Shown here one piece after another: positions 8,298 through 16,756 of a stretch of DNA of 63,635 nucleotides. Below the pieces are notes generated by a model. It ran no database searches and was not told the origin of the DNA. It worked only from the letters and a program-made list of their open reading frames with translations. The position numbers and the translations under genes are program-made. Each line of letters opens with the position of its first letter. The first letter of the stretch is position 1. Origin of the DNA: JAAYFJ01 sp964344295 (GTDB taxonomy: Bacteria > Bacillota > Clostridia > Tissierellales > Peptoniphilaceae); assembly GCA_964344295.1 (NCBI GenBank), contig CAYFMR010000007.1, positions 1 through 63,635 on the forward strand, written 5' to 3'.

Positions 8298-11129
8298 ATG
8301 AAAGATCGTGAGATTGTCATTAAAGGTGCAAGGGTACATAATTTAAAAAATGTAGACTTGCGTTTACCGAGAAATCAATTAATTGTGTTTACCGGATTAT
8401 CCGGATCGGGAAAGAGTTCCTTGGCTTTTGACACTATTTATGCGGAGGGCCAAAGACGGTATGTGGAGAGTTTGTCCAGTTACGCACGCCATTTTTTAGG
8501 CCAAATGGATAAGCCGGATGTGGATTACATTGAGGGACTGAGTCCCTCCATTTCGATTGATCAGAAGACGACGAGTAAAAACCCACGCTCTACAGTGGGC
8601 ACTGTAACGGAAATTTATGACTACTTGCGTCTACTGTATGCGCGTATTGGGCTGCCCCACTGCCCGGTGTGTGGTGAAGAAATCCAAAGTCAAAGTGTGG
8701 ACCAAATGATTGACCGTGTGCACGAGTGGCCAGAGAGAACTAAGTTTATGGTCATGGCGCCGCTGGTGCGGGGGCAGAAAGGAGAGCATGCCAAACTTCT
8801 GGAACGCCTAAAAAAAGACGGATTCGTTCGAGCTGTGATTGATGGAACGATGCATGACCTGGCCGAGGAGATTAGGCTGAAAAAGACGGTGAAACACACC
8901 ATTGAAGTAGTCGTGGATCGTTTGGTGCTCAAAGAAGGGGTTGACAGCCGGTTAAGTGATTCCATTGAAACGGCTGTAGCCTTATCGGATGGTCTGGTGG
9001 TCATAGAGGATGTGGACGGAAACCGGATGCTCTTAAGCGCTAAGCTAGCCTGCCCACACGGCCATATGTCAATGGAAGAACTGAGCCCGCGTTTATTTTC
9101 ATTTAACAGTCCCTTTGGAGCTTGTGAGGTCTGTAACGGGATTGGCTTTTCCAAGCATATTGATCCCGAACTCGTCATTCCCAATAAGAGTCTGAGCATT
9201 GCCGAGGGAGCCATTACGGCCTATGGGGCGAATCCCGGCACCTATTACTATGAAATTTTTAAAGCGTTGGCGAAGCAACATCACTACTCTATTGATCTGC
9301 CTATGACGGAAGCACCGGAGAACTTTATCAAGGAGCTTTTGTACGGCACGGATAAAACACTAAGTGTACATTTTAACAGCCACTATAGCGGACCGAAAAC
9401 GTATCGAGGCAAATTTGAAGGCGTGGTGGCCAACTTAGAACGCCGTTATCATGAAACAAGCTCTGATGCCATGAGAGATCGAATTGATGCCTATATGGCG
9501 GAAGTACCTTGTCCTGCTTGCGGGGGAAAGCGGTTAAAGCCGGAGATGTTGGCGGTAACCGTTGGAGGCGTTAATATCGCTGAGTTTACCGATTTGTCGG
9601 TGAATCAGGCTCTGGACTTTTTAGAAAAACTGACACTGACACCGATGCAAGAAACCATTGCTCATCAAATCGTGAAGGAAATTAGAGAACGCCTGTCTTT
9701 TTTAAAGAACGTTGGCTTGTCGTATCTGACGTTGAGTCGTATGGCCGGGACGCTATCCGGTGGGGAAAATCAAAGGATTCGATTGGCAACGCAGATTGGA
9801 TCTTCTTTAGTGGGTGTGACGTATGTGTTGGATGAGCCTTCCATAGGGTTACATCAAAGAGATAACGCCATGCTACTGGACACGTTAAGAAATTTAACAG
9901 ATATTGGAAACACGCTGATTGTGGTGGAGCATGATGAAGACACCATGCGTGCTGCTGACCTGATCGTGGATATCGGCCCTGGAGCCGGGATTCATGGAGG
10001 AGAAGTAGTGGCTGTCGGTGACGTCAAAGAAGTGGAAAATAATCAAAATTCGTTGACGGGTGCCTACTTATCCGGGCGCATTGCCATTCCCGTGCCAGAA
10101 AAACGACGGGAGCCGGGTGATAAGTGGATACAGATTAAAGGGGCATCGGAAAACAATTTGAAAAACATTGATGTGGGTTTTCCATTAGGCTGCTTTATTG
10201 CCGTAACGGGAGTATCAGGTTCTGGGAAGAGTACTTTGGTCAACCAAATCCTTTATCCGGCCCTAGCTAATGCCATCAACCGATCGCGACTGCGCCCCGG
10301 AGCACATAAAGGGATTACAGGCCTGGAGAACTTGGACAAAGTGGTGGTAATCGACCAGGATCCCATCGGTAGAACGCCGCGATCCAATCCGGCGACTTAC
10401 ACGGGCGTATTTGACGATATCCGTGATATTTTTGCGATGTTGCCAGAATCAAAGATGCGAGGCTACCAAAAGGGACGGTTTAGCTTTAACGTAAAGGGCG
10501 GACGTTGCGAAGCGTGTAAAGGCGACGGAATTATCAAGGTGGAAATGCACTTTTTGCCGGACGTGTATGTGCCTTGTGAGGTGTGCAAAGGGAAGCGGTA
10601 TAATCGTGAAACCCTGCAAATCAAGTATAAAGATAAAACCATCAGCGATGTCCTGGACATGTCGGTGGAAGAGGGCTTGGAATTCTTTGCTAATATTCCA
10701 CGGATCCAACGCAAGTTTCAGACGCTTTATGATGTGGGCTTAGGGTATATTAAAATTGGTCAACCTTCCACTCAACTTTCAGGCGGAGAAGCACAGCGGG
10801 TGAAGTTGGCAACAGAATTGTCGAAACGCTCCACGGGAAAGACGATGTACATCCTCGATGAGCCCACCACCGGGCTTCATGCAGCGGACATTCACAAACT
10901 GCTAGAAGTTTTGGGCCGTCTGCTGGAGACGGGTAATACTGTGTTGGTCATTGAGCATAACTTGGATGTCATTAAGAGTGTGGATTATATCATTGATTTA
11001 GGCCCCGAAGGAGGGGACGATGGTGGAGAGATCATCACCACGGGTACTCCGGAAGAGGTGGCCGCTTGCTCGTCATCGTATACAGGCCAGTTTTTAGGCC
11101 CGATTTTAAAGAAAGGAAAACGAAAATGA
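8298..11129 (+). CDS. uvrA: UvrABC excinuclease subunit A
   Basis: UvrA is the dimeric damage-sensing ABC ATPase that loads UvrB. All 943 residues of the usual architecture are here: Walker A GLSGSGKSS near residue 33, a zinc module CPVCGEE, the first ABC signature LSGGENQRIRLA, the second Walker A GVSGSGKST, the zinc finger CEACKGDG...CEVCKGKR, and the second signature LSGGEAQRVKLA with DEPTTGLH. The ribosome binding site is weak, so translation is probably coupled to uvrB. Its stop overlaps the start of the downstream L,D-transpeptidase in an ATGA arrangement. Confidence 0.97.
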   Translation: MKDREIVIKGARVHNLKNVDLRLPRNQLIVFTGLSGSGKSSLAFDTIYAEGQRRYVESLSSYARHFLGQMDKPDVDYIEGLSPSISIDQKTTSKNPRSTVGTVTEIYDYLRLLYARIGLPHCPVCGEEIQSQSVDQMIDRVHEWPERTKFMVMAPLVRGQKGEHAKLLERLKKDGFVRAVIDGTMHDLAEEIRLKKTVKHTIEVVVDRLVLKEGVDSRLSDSIETAVALSDGLVVIEDVDGNRMLLSAKLACPHGHMSMEELSPRLFSFNSPFGACEVCNGIGFSKHIDPELVIPNKSLSIAEGAITAYGANPGTYYYEIFKALAKQHHYSIDLPMTEAPENFIKELLYGTDKTLSVHFNSHYSGPKTYRGKFEGVVANLERRYHETSSDAMRDRIDAYMAEVPCPACGGKRLKPEMLAVTVGGVNIAEFTDLSVNQALDFLEKLTLTPMQETIAHQIVKEIRERLSFLKNVGLSYLTLSRMAGTLSGGENQRIRLATQIGSSLVGVTYVLDEPSIGLHQRDNAMLLDTLRNLTDIGNTLIVVEHDEDTMRAADLIVDIGPGAGIHGGEVVAVGDVKEVENNQNSLTGAYLSGRIAIPVPEKRREPGDKWIQIKGASENNLKNIDVGFPLGCFIAVTGVSGSGKSTLVNQILYPALANAINRSRLRPGAHKGITGLENLDKVVVIDQDPIGRTPRSNPATYTGVFDDIRDIFAMLPESKMRGYQKGRFSFNVKGGRCEACKGDGIIKVEMHFLPDVYVPCEVCKGKRYNRETLQIKYKDKTISDVLDMSVEEGLEFFANIPRIQRKFQTLYDVGLGYIKIGQPSTQLSGGEAQRVKLATELSKRSTGKTMYILDEPTTGLHAADIHKLLEVLGRLLETGNTVLVIEHNLDVIKSVDYIIDLGPEGGDDGGEIITTGTPEEVAACSSSYTGQFLGPILKKGKRK

Positions 11130-11980
11130 AAAGACGACTCTATTTTCTATTCAGTGTGTTGCTGGTAAGCTTGGTAGCGTTACCACACCATGTTTGGGCA
11201 CAACCGTTTGTGCGCGAAAACCAGTTTTGGAATCAACAAGGCGTGGAACGTACGGCGCAGATCAAGAAGTTTCAAGCCAGCCATAATCTCCCCATTGATG
11301 GAACCTTAAATGATAAGACGATAGAGATGCTCTATAATCCGAATCGCATTAGCTATGACAAAGTCGATCAAGCGCCAACAGACAAGTATTGGATTGCCAT
11401 CAATAAGACCACGCGTATCCTTTCTGTATATCAAGGCAAAGAGGTCTATCAAAAATACCCTGTTGCTATGGGAAAAAGCAATAGTCCCACACCGACCATC
11501 AAGACACGTATCGTCAGTAAACAAGTGAATCCGGCATGGAACAGTAGGGTGGGAAAAGCAGCTCCGGGTGCCAGCAACAATCCACTGGGCTATCGTTGGA
11601 TGGGATTAGTCGTCAACGGTTCTTACGGTTATGGCATCCATGGCAATGCGAACGTCCATAGTATTGGCACCTATGCTTCCATGGGGTGTGTGCGGATGTT
11701 TAACTATGATGTGGAAAATAACGTATTTCCTGTGATGTCTGTAGGTGATCCGGTGTGGATCGGCAACGATGAGGATCTGCGCCGCTGGGGTGTAGCACAA
11801 GAGGTAGATTATGCACTACCCCCTGAAGAAGTGGCCTGGGAAATCCCGGCTGACCGTTCGGAAAAGCCGTTTGGTCAAGAAACATTACCAAAAGCGCCTG
11901 AGGCAGAAGTGACACAACCGGTCACAGAGATGACGATTAACGATGAAGTCATGGGTTGCACGGTACCAGATGTCGATTAA
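11126..11980 (+). CDS. Exported L,D-transpeptidase with peptidoglycan-binding domain
   Basis: I place the start at 11126: it is preceded by AAAGGAAA and followed at once by a signal peptide (KRRLYFLFSVLLVSLVALP, cleavage after VWA). After the signal come a peptidoglycan-binding helix bundle (FQASHNLPIDGTLNDKTIEML) and a YkuD domain. The catalytic block is HGNANVHSIGTYASMGCVRM, with His and the nucleophile Cys in the SxGCVRM motif. The enzyme would make or edit 3-3 cross-links, or attach proteins to peptidoglycan. The 60-residue Pro/Glu-rich C terminus has no recognised domain. The ATGA overlap with uvrA suggests co-translation with a DNA-repair gene, which has no obvious functional logic. Confidence 0.9.
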   Translation: MKRRLYFLFSVLLVSLVALPHHVWAQPFVRENQFWNQQGVERTAQIKKFQASHNLPIDGTLNDKTIEMLYNPNRISYDKVDQAPTDKYWIAINKTTRILSVYQGKEVYQKYPVAMGKSNSPTPTIKTRIVSKQVNPAWNSRVGKAAPGASNNPLGYRWMGLVVNGSYGYGIHGNANVHSIGTYASMGCVRMFNYDVENNVFPVMSVGDPVWIGNDEDLRRWGVAQEVDYALPPEEVAWEIPADRSEKPFGQETLPKAPEAEVTQPVTEMTINDEVMGCTVPDVD

Positions 11981-12041
11981 TGCATAGCGTAACAGGTATG
12001 ATGATTACCAGATGACATGAAATATCGCATTGCTTTTCTAT

Positions 12042-12078
12042 AAGAGACGGTAAATTGATAGATGCCGTCTCTTATTTT
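12042..12078 (+). terminator. Terminator after the L,D-transpeptidase
   Basis: The stem AAGAGACGG/CCGTCTCTT encloses a 14-base loop and is followed by a T-rich run. Confidence 0.75.
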
Positions 12079-12134
12079 TATGAGAGAATAGAAGGCCTGA
12101 AAACAGAAAGGGGTCATTCTGCTGAGGAATCCTT

Positions 12135-12178
12135 TGTCTGGGAAGCGACCTGAGACTGTCTGGGAAGCGACCTGAGAC
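12135..12178. repeat. Two tandem copies of a 22-base unit
   Basis: The unit TGTCTGGGAAGCGACCTGAG plus AC occurs twice with no mismatch (12135-12156 and 12157-12178). It is too short and too few in number to be a CRISPR array and lies in non-coding DNA. Confidence 0.85.
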
Positions 12179-12222
12179 GAGATTGGCCTCACTACGAACT
12201 TGTGATAAAAATGAATTGGCAC

Positions 12223-12251
12223 TTGCATACTTTATCAAAGTACCTTATAAT
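12223..12251 (+). promoter_or_regulatory. Promoter of the amino acid ABC transporter operon
   Basis: TTGCAT (12223-12228), a 17-base spacer and a perfect TATAAT (12246-12251) make a strong sigma-A-like promoter. The transcript would begin about 170 bases before the binding-protein gene and would include the short open frame at 12293. Confidence 0.75.
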
Positions 12252-12292
12252 ATAACCATTAACCAAAAATAAGTCATAAAGGGGGGCAGGTC

Positions 12293-12409
12293 TTGAACGC
12301 TAAAATGACAATAAAAAAGACGCGAGATGATGTGCATGAAGTCGATGCAGGACACCTCAAATGGAAAAGAGCAATCAGACGTGGTCGCCATATCAATACA
12401 ACTGCATAA
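12293..12409 (+). CDS. Short open frame, possible leader peptide (38 aa), unverified
   Basis: A TTG codon seven bases after AAGGGGGGCAGG opens a frame of 38 codons ending at 12409. An in-frame ATG at 12305 gives 34. The product is hydrophilic and basic (TIKKTRDDVHEV, then KWKRAIRRGRH) and matches no family I know. It lies between the strong promoter and the ABC-transporter gene, 20 bases before that gene. It could be a leader peptide, or chance coding within a 5' leader. Confidence 0.25.
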   Translation: MNAKMTIKKTRDDVHEVDAGHLKWKRAIRRGRHINTTA

Positions 12410-12429
12410 AATTAAGAAAGGATTAACCA

Positions 12430-13287
12430 ATGAAAAAGACACTCATTTTATTACTTACATTAGCTCTTAGCTTCTCGTTATTTGCTTGTGGATCACAACC
12501 TGCTGCACCAGCAGAGCCAGCTGATTCAGAAGATCATGGGGAAACAGGGGATACGCCATCCTACATTGACGTCATAAAAGAACGTGGCGTACTCCGCATG
12601 GGAACCGAAGCAGGCTATCCGCCATTTGAATTCATCGTCATGGAAGATGGAAAATCCACAGTACGCGGCATGGATGTGGATATCGCACAGGTCATCGCTG
12701 ATGAATTGGGCGTTGAACTGGAAATTGTCGACATGAACTTTGACTCCTTGATAGAAGCTGTGGTAGTTGGCGATGTGGACATGGTCTTAGCCGGGATGAA
12801 CCCGTCACCGGAACGCGAAAAAGCGGTAGATTTTTCCAAAATTTATTGGGCAGATAAACAAGCTCTGTTGATTCGCGCGGAAGATGAAGATGTGTTGACA
12901 ACCGTAGAGGACTTTGATGGTAAAGCGATTGGTGCTCAGCTAGGTACGATTCAAGAAAACTTAGCGGAAGAGGCATTCCCTAACTCTGAGCTACTGTCTT
13001 TGGCAAAGATATCTGACCTGGTGATGGAACTGCAAGCCGGTAACATTGATGGCATTGTGGTAGTTTATCCCACAGCCTCAGGGTACGCCAGTGCTCATGA
13101 TGACATTATGATGTCATCGATTGAACTACAAGCCGGTCGTGAAGATGGTACGGCTGTAGCCATTGCGAAAGGCCATGATGATTTCCTAAACCTAGTCAAT
13201 GATGTATTGACTCGTTTGATAGACGATGGAACCTTGGAACAAATGGTGCAAGAAAACAGTGCTCTCGCAGGCATTGAAGAAGAATAA
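12430..13287 (+). CDS. Polar amino acid ABC transporter, substrate-binding lipoprotein
   Basis: A family 3 extracellular solute-binding protein of 285 residues. It has a lipoprotein signal with lipobox LFACGSQ (Cys about residue 20) and a low-complexity Pro/Ala/Glu linker. The SBP_bac_3 domain follows, with LRMGTEAGYPPFEF at the start of lobe 1, MDVDIAQVIADELG, and the FDSLIEAVVVGDVDMVLAGM(N) segment. Likely substrates are glutamine, cystine or another polar amino acid; the exact one cannot be read from sequence. The permease and ATPase follow. Confidence 0.9.
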   Translation: MKKTLILLLTLALSFSLFACGSQPAAPAEPADSEDHGETGDTPSYIDVIKERGVLRMGTEAGYPPFEFIVMEDGKSTVRGMDVDIAQVIADELGVELEIVDMNFDSLIEAVVVGDVDMVLAGMNPSPEREKAVDFSKIYWADKQALLIRAEDEDVLTTVEDFDGKAIGAQLGTIQENLAEEAFPNSELLSLAKISDLVMELQAGNIDGIVVVYPTASGYASAHDDIMMSSIELQAGREDGTAVAIAKGHDDFLNLVNDVLTRLIDDGTLEQMVQENSALAGIEEE

Positions 13288-13303
13288 GATAAGCAGTGAT
13301 TTC

Positions 13304-13335
13304 AAATTGGCAAAAGTTAGCACTTTTGCCAATTT
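13304..13335 (+). terminator. Intercistronic hairpin between binding protein and permease
   Basis: A perfect 14-base stem (AAATTGGCAAAAGT, loop TAGC) is followed by only a short T-run. Such hairpins after binding-protein genes usually cause partial termination or protect mRNA ends, so the binding protein is made in excess over the membrane parts. It is therefore probably not a full stop for the operon. Confidence 0.75.
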
Positions 13336-13353
13336 TATATTAAAGGAGTTTCT

Positions 13354-14031
13354 ATGGAGAAGCTGATCGAAATTTGGATGGAATATTATCCCGTATACCT
13401 CGATGGGATGTGGATGACTTTAAAAATCTCGCTCTTCGGTGTTCTATTCGGGACGTTAATGGGCCTGGTATTGGCCTTGTGGCGCTTAAGCAAACATAAA
13501 ATTTTAAACATCTTGTCATCTATTTACATTGAGTTTGTACGGGGAACACCCATGATTGTACAAATTTCTATGTTCTATTTTGGATTGCAATATGCCTTAC
13601 CGGATAGTGCTGGGTTCTTTAAAAGCCGTATGTTTTTAGGGACTTGCGCTATTTGTCTAAACTCAGCAGCTTATGTAGCGGAAATTATTCGCGCGGGAAT
13701 TAAGTCGGTGGACAAGGGACAGATGGAAGCATCGAGATCGCTGGGGATGACCCAGTCGATGGCCATGCGCTATGTTATCGTGCCGCAAGCCATTAAAAAT
13801 ATTTTGCCGGCATTAGGTAACGAGTTTATTGTACTGGTGAAAGAAACCGCGGTCGTATCCTTTATCGGAATGCAAGACCTGATGTTCAGTGCGACTAAAG
13901 TTAAGAGCGCAACTTATCAACCATTTACTCCCATGTTTATTGCAGCGTTAATCTATTTAACCATTACCTTTGTCTTATCTAGACTCTTGATGCTTTATGA
14001 AAGGAGGCTGAGTGCCAGTGATCGAGGTTAA
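13354..14031 (+). CDS. Polar amino acid ABC transporter, permease
   Basis: A HisM/GlnP-type permease of 225 residues with five predicted membrane helices. The signature EFVRGTPMIVQISMFYFGL and the EAA loop (EASRSLGMTQSMAMRYVIVPQA) that docks on the ATPase are both clear. A single permease implies a homodimer. AAAGGAG lies before the start. The 3' end overlaps the ATPase gene by 20 bases. Confidence 0.93.
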   Translation: MEKLIEIWMEYYPVYLDGMWMTLKISLFGVLFGTLMGLVLALWRLSKHKILNILSSIYIEFVRGTPMIVQISMFYFGLQYALPDSAGFFKSRMFLGTCAICLNSAAYVAEIIRAGIKSVDKGQMEASRSLGMTQSMAMRYVIVPQAIKNILPALGNEFIVLVKETAVVSFIGMQDLMFSATKVKSATYQPFTPMFIAALIYLTITFVLSRLLMLYERRLSASDRG

Positions 14032-14740
14032 AAATCTACATAAGTCATTCGGATCCTTGGAAGTATTAAAAGGCATCACGGAAACCATTGGAAAAGGAGA
14101 GGTCGTGGTCATTATCGGGCCGTCAGGATCGGGGAAAAGTACGTTTTTGCGATGCTTAAACTGTTTAGAAGACCCTACATCGGGGGATATCCTCTTTAAA
14201 GGGCAGAGTCTTTTAGATCCGAAAAGTGATTTAAACACCATTAGAGAGAACATTGGCATGGTCTTTCAACACTTTAACCTTTTTCCCCACTTGACAATTC
14301 TTGAGAACATCACCTTAGCACCAAAGAAAGTCAAAAAAATGCCCCCCAAAGAGGCGGAAAAAATCGCCATGCAGCTGTTAACCCGTATTGGCTTGGCCAA
14401 CAAGGCAGATCAATATCCGGCCAAGCTTTCCGGTGGGCAAAAACAGCGAGTGGCCATTGCCAGAGCGTTGGCCATGGGACCAGATGTGATGCTCTTTGAC
14501 GAACCGACTTCGGCGTTGGATCCGGAGATGGTAGGTGAGGTGCTAGACATGATGAAAGATTTAGCACAAGAGGGGATGACCATGGTCGTTGTCACCCACG
14601 AAATGGGGTTTGCTCGTGAAGTAGGCGATCGTTTAATTTTTATGGATGATGGTGTTGTCGTTGAGCAAGGGGACCCTGCGGAGGTCTTTGCGCATCCAAG
14701 AGAAGCGCGCACCCAGGATTTTTTAAGTAAAGTGTTATAA
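14012..14740 (+). CDS. Polar amino acid ABC transporter, ATP-binding protein
   Basis: A GlnQ/HisP-type ATPase of 242 residues. Walker A is GPSGSGKS (about 32-39), the Q-loop MVFQHFNLFPH, the signature LSGGQKQRVAIARAL, Walker B MLFDEPTSALDPE and the H-loop VTHEMGFA. The start is GTG at 14012, preceded by AAGGAGG inside the end of the permease gene. Confidence 0.95.
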   Translation: MPVIEVKNLHKSFGSLEVLKGITETIGKGEVVVIIGPSGSGKSTFLRCLNCLEDPTSGDILFKGQSLLDPKSDLNTIRENIGMVFQHFNLFPHLTILENITLAPKKVKKMPPKEAEKIAMQLLTRIGLANKADQYPAKLSGGQKQRVAIARALAMGPDVMLFDEPTSALDPEMVGEVLDMMKDLAQEGMTMVVVTHEMGFAREVGDRLIFMDDGVVVEQGDPAEVFAHPREARTQDFLSKVL

Positions 14741-14748
14741 AAAACAAG

Positions 14749-14809
14749 ATACCTCTAGAGTCGGTTAGCCTATGATAAACTAGGCACTGTCGCCTTAGAG
14801 GTATTTTTG
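14749..14809 (+). terminator. Terminator after the amino acid transporter operon
   Basis: The outer stem ATACCTCTA/TAGAGGTAT closes a larger loop holding a second small stem (GCCTA...TAGGC), then TTTTT. The branched form is unusual, but the position just after the stop and the T-run fit a terminator. Confidence 0.65.
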
Positions 14810-15075
14810 TGGGAAGATGATGATTGTATAAGCGCCATGTTACTGGAGAATATATCCGAACAGATATCCGTCGAAAAGACGATGGGATGAGACGCTAAGA
14901 CATTGGGCCTGTCACCTGGTGGTCGAATTAAAGTGAGGGCGAGAACTTCTTATAAAAGATGTTAGAAGGAGAATCAACATGGGTAGGATGAGAAGGACAA
15001 GGACAAGGCAAGAGACGTCGAACCAAAGTGCGAGTTAGCAGGAGCTAATTTCGGGCGAGGAGCGATCCAGACGGG
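14810..15075. other. Unexplained 266-base intergenic region before the iscR operon
   Basis: I find no family-level gene here. Two weak candidates exist. One is a 19-codon Arg-rich frame (ATG at 14980, behind GAAGGAGAA). The other is a run of about 23 sense codons around 14835-14903, in a frame without a good start. The region is purine-rich on the plus strand and may be a decayed gene or an unrecognised RNA. Confidence 0.3.
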
Positions 15076-15104
15076 TTGACAACTTCTCTCAATTTCTGTA
15101 CACT
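15076..15104 (+). promoter_or_regulatory. Promoter of the iscR-iscS-iscU operon
   Basis: A consensus TTGACA (15076-15081), a 17-base spacer and TACACT (15099-15104) lie 42 bases before the Rrf2 regulator's start. Confidence 0.75.
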
Positions 15105-15111
15105 ATAAATA

Positions 15112-15128
15112 CCAAGTGAATTACTTGG
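15112..15128. promoter_or_regulatory. Operator-like palindrome, probable Rrf2/IscR self-binding site
   Basis: CCAAGT-GAATT-ACTTGG is a perfect 6+5+6 inverted repeat. It begins eight bases after the -10 box, so it covers the expected transcription start. A regulator bound there would block its own operon, which is how Rrf2 iron-sulfur regulators usually work. The assignment to this gene product is inferred from position. Confidence 0.55.
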
Positions 15129-15145
15129 GATTGAGGAGTGATCGT

Positions 15146-15559
15146 ATGAAATTATCGACCAAGGGACGTTATGGTCTGATGGCTATGCACCAGTTGGCCA
15201 TGGAGGACGGAGCGGGTCCCTTGCCTTTAAAAGTCATCGCCCAGAGAGAACAGTTATCGGAAGCGTACTTGGAACAACTCTTTGCTCAATTGCGCAAAAG
15301 TGGATTGATCAAAAGTGTTCGAGGCGCTCAAGGCGGCTACGTCTTAGCTAAGAAACCTGAGGAGATGACAATAGGGGAAATCTTGCGAGCACTGGAAGGA
15401 GATATGTCACTGCATCAATGCTGTGGACCGGGAAATGAGGTTGAGTGTGACCGCAGTGATGAATGTGCGACCAAGGATGTTCTCACGTTATTACAATCGC
15501 GTATCGACGCCGTTATTGATTCTGTGACCTTAGCGGACATGGTCAATGGCAGATTATAA
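15146..15559 (+). CDS. iscR: Rrf2-family iron-sulfur regulator (IscR-like)
   Basis: A DNA-binding repressor of 137 residues. It has a winged helix-turn-helix (MKLSTKGRYGLMAMHQLA, then LSEAYLEQLFAQLRKSGLIKS and the wing GAQGGYVLAK). Three cysteines near residues 92-110 (CCGPGNEVECDRSDEC) match the [2Fe-2S] ligand loop of IscR-type sensors, with one extra Cys. It heads iscS-iscU, so it probably senses Fe-S sufficiency and shuts the operon down. I chose ATG 15146 because TTGAGGAG precedes it and family members start with MKLSTKGRY; an upstream in-frame start lies within the operator. Confidence 0.9.
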   Translation: MKLSTKGRYGLMAMHQLAMEDGAGPLPLKVIAQREQLSEAYLEQLFAQLRKSGLIKSVRGAQGGYVLAKKPEEMTIGEILRALEGDMSLHQCCGPGNEVECDRSDECATKDVLTLLQSRIDAVIDSVTLADMVNGRL

Positions 15560-15571
15560 AGGAGAAAACTC

Positions 15572-16756
15572 ATGAGAAAAACGATCTACATGGACAATGC
15601 AGCAACCACCAGAGTATCAGACGAAGTCATGGAAGCCATCTTACCTTACTTTCAAGAGCATTATGGCAATCCATCTAGCGTATATGCATTAGGACAAGAA
15701 AGTAAAAAGGCCATTGAAGAAGCTAGAGAAAAAGTTGCGAAAGCGCTGGGCGCTAAGAAAGAAGAAATCTACTTTACGGCTGGAGGATCAGAAAGTGATA
15801 ACTGGGCAATTTCCGGCATGGCTGAAGCATTGCGAGATAAGGGAAACCACATTATCACCTCGAAAATCGAACACCATGCCGTGCTTCACACTTGTGAGCA
15901 CTTGGAAAAAAATGGTTATGAAGTGACGTATCTGGATGTGGATAAAGAGGGATTTATTTCGCTGGAAGAGTTGGAAAAAGCCATTCGTCCTGAAACCATT
16001 CTGATTTCTATCATGTTCGCCAACAATGAAATCGGTACCATTGAACCCATTGAAAAAATTGCCGAAATTGCTCATAAACACAATATTGTATTCCACACGG
16101 ATGCCGTACAAGCTGTAGGTCATGTGCCCATTGATGTGAAGGCCATGCATATTGATATGTTGAGCATGTCCGGTCATAAATTACACGCCCCCAAAGGGGT
16201 AGGAGCCCTGTACATTCGCCAAGGCCTACGACCGGTAAACTTGATTCACGGTGGTGCACAAGAACGCCGCATGCGTGCAGGCACGGAAAATATTGCCGGT
16301 ATTGTCGGCTTAGGAAAAGCCATGGAAGTGGCAACGACTAACATAGAAGAAAAATCCAAGAAGCTTGCCGAAAAAAGAGATTATTTAATGGAACGTATTG
16401 AAAAAGAAATTCCTTATTCCATTATTAATGGGTCCAAAGAGAAACGGCTTCCAGGTAACGTTAACGCTTGCTTCCGCTTTATTGAGGGTGAAAGTATGTT
16501 GTTGTCGCTAGATATGTTGGGCATTTGTGGATCGTCAGGATCAGCTTGTACCAGTGGTTCTCTAGACCCGTCTCATGTATTGCTGGCCATTGGTTTGCCC
16601 CATGAAATCGCCCACGGAAGTTTGCGATTAACCCTAGATGAAAGCAATACCAAAGAAGAAATAGATTATGTGGTTGACAATCTAAAGACCATTGTGGAAC
16701 GCTTTAGAAGTATGAGTCCGCTTTATGAAGAGTTTGTGAAGGAGGAAAAGCGATAA
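15572..16756 (+). CDS. iscS: Cysteine desulfurase (IscS/NifS type)
   Basis: A PLP enzyme of 394 residues that takes sulfur from cysteine for Fe-S cluster and thiouridine synthesis. The N terminus MDNAATTRVSDEV is the family hallmark, as are the PLP lysine in MSGHKLHAPKG and the persulfide Cys loop GSSGSACTSGSLDPSHVL. It starts 12 bases after iscR behind AAAGGAG and its stop overlaps the iscU start by one base. Confidence 0.96.
   Translation: MRKTIYMDNAATTRVSDEVMEAILPYFQEHYGNPSSVYALGQESKKAIEEAREKVAKALGAKKEEIYFTAGGSESDNWAISGMAEALRDKGNHIITSKIEHHAVLHTCEHLEKNGYEVTYLDVDKEGFISLEELEKAIRPETILISIMFANNEIGTIEPIEKIAEIAHKHNIVFHTDAVQAVGHVPIDVKAMHIDMLSMSGHKLHAPKGVGALYIRQGLRPVNLIHGGAQERRMRAGTENIAGIVGLGKAMEVATTNIEEKSKKLAEKRDYLMERIEKEIPYSIINGSKEKRLPGNVNACFRFIEGESMLLSLDMLGICGSSGSACTSGSLDPSHVLLAIGLPHEIAHGSLRLTLDESNTKEEIDYVVDNLKTIVERFRSMSPLYEEFVKEEKR

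Larger units (their letters stand above)
11981..12222 (+). other. Intergenic region with terminator and decayed repeat
   Basis: This gene-free stretch holds the terminator of the uvrBA-L,D-transpeptidase unit and a 22-base tandem duplication, both listed separately. The segment beginning GGTCATTCTGCTGAGGAATCC looks like the edge of an interspersed repeat of the kind often scattered in bacterial intergenic DNA. I cannot tell whether it recurs elsewhere in this genome. Confidence 0.5.

Noticed and set aside
8690..9214. 174-codon minus-strand open frame inside uvrA
   Set aside because: Ser/Thr-rich antisense shadow of a well-conserved gene; no start signal.
12135..12178. Tandem 22-base repeats as a CRISPR array
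   Set aside because: The two copies are directly adjacent with no spacer, and no third copy exists.
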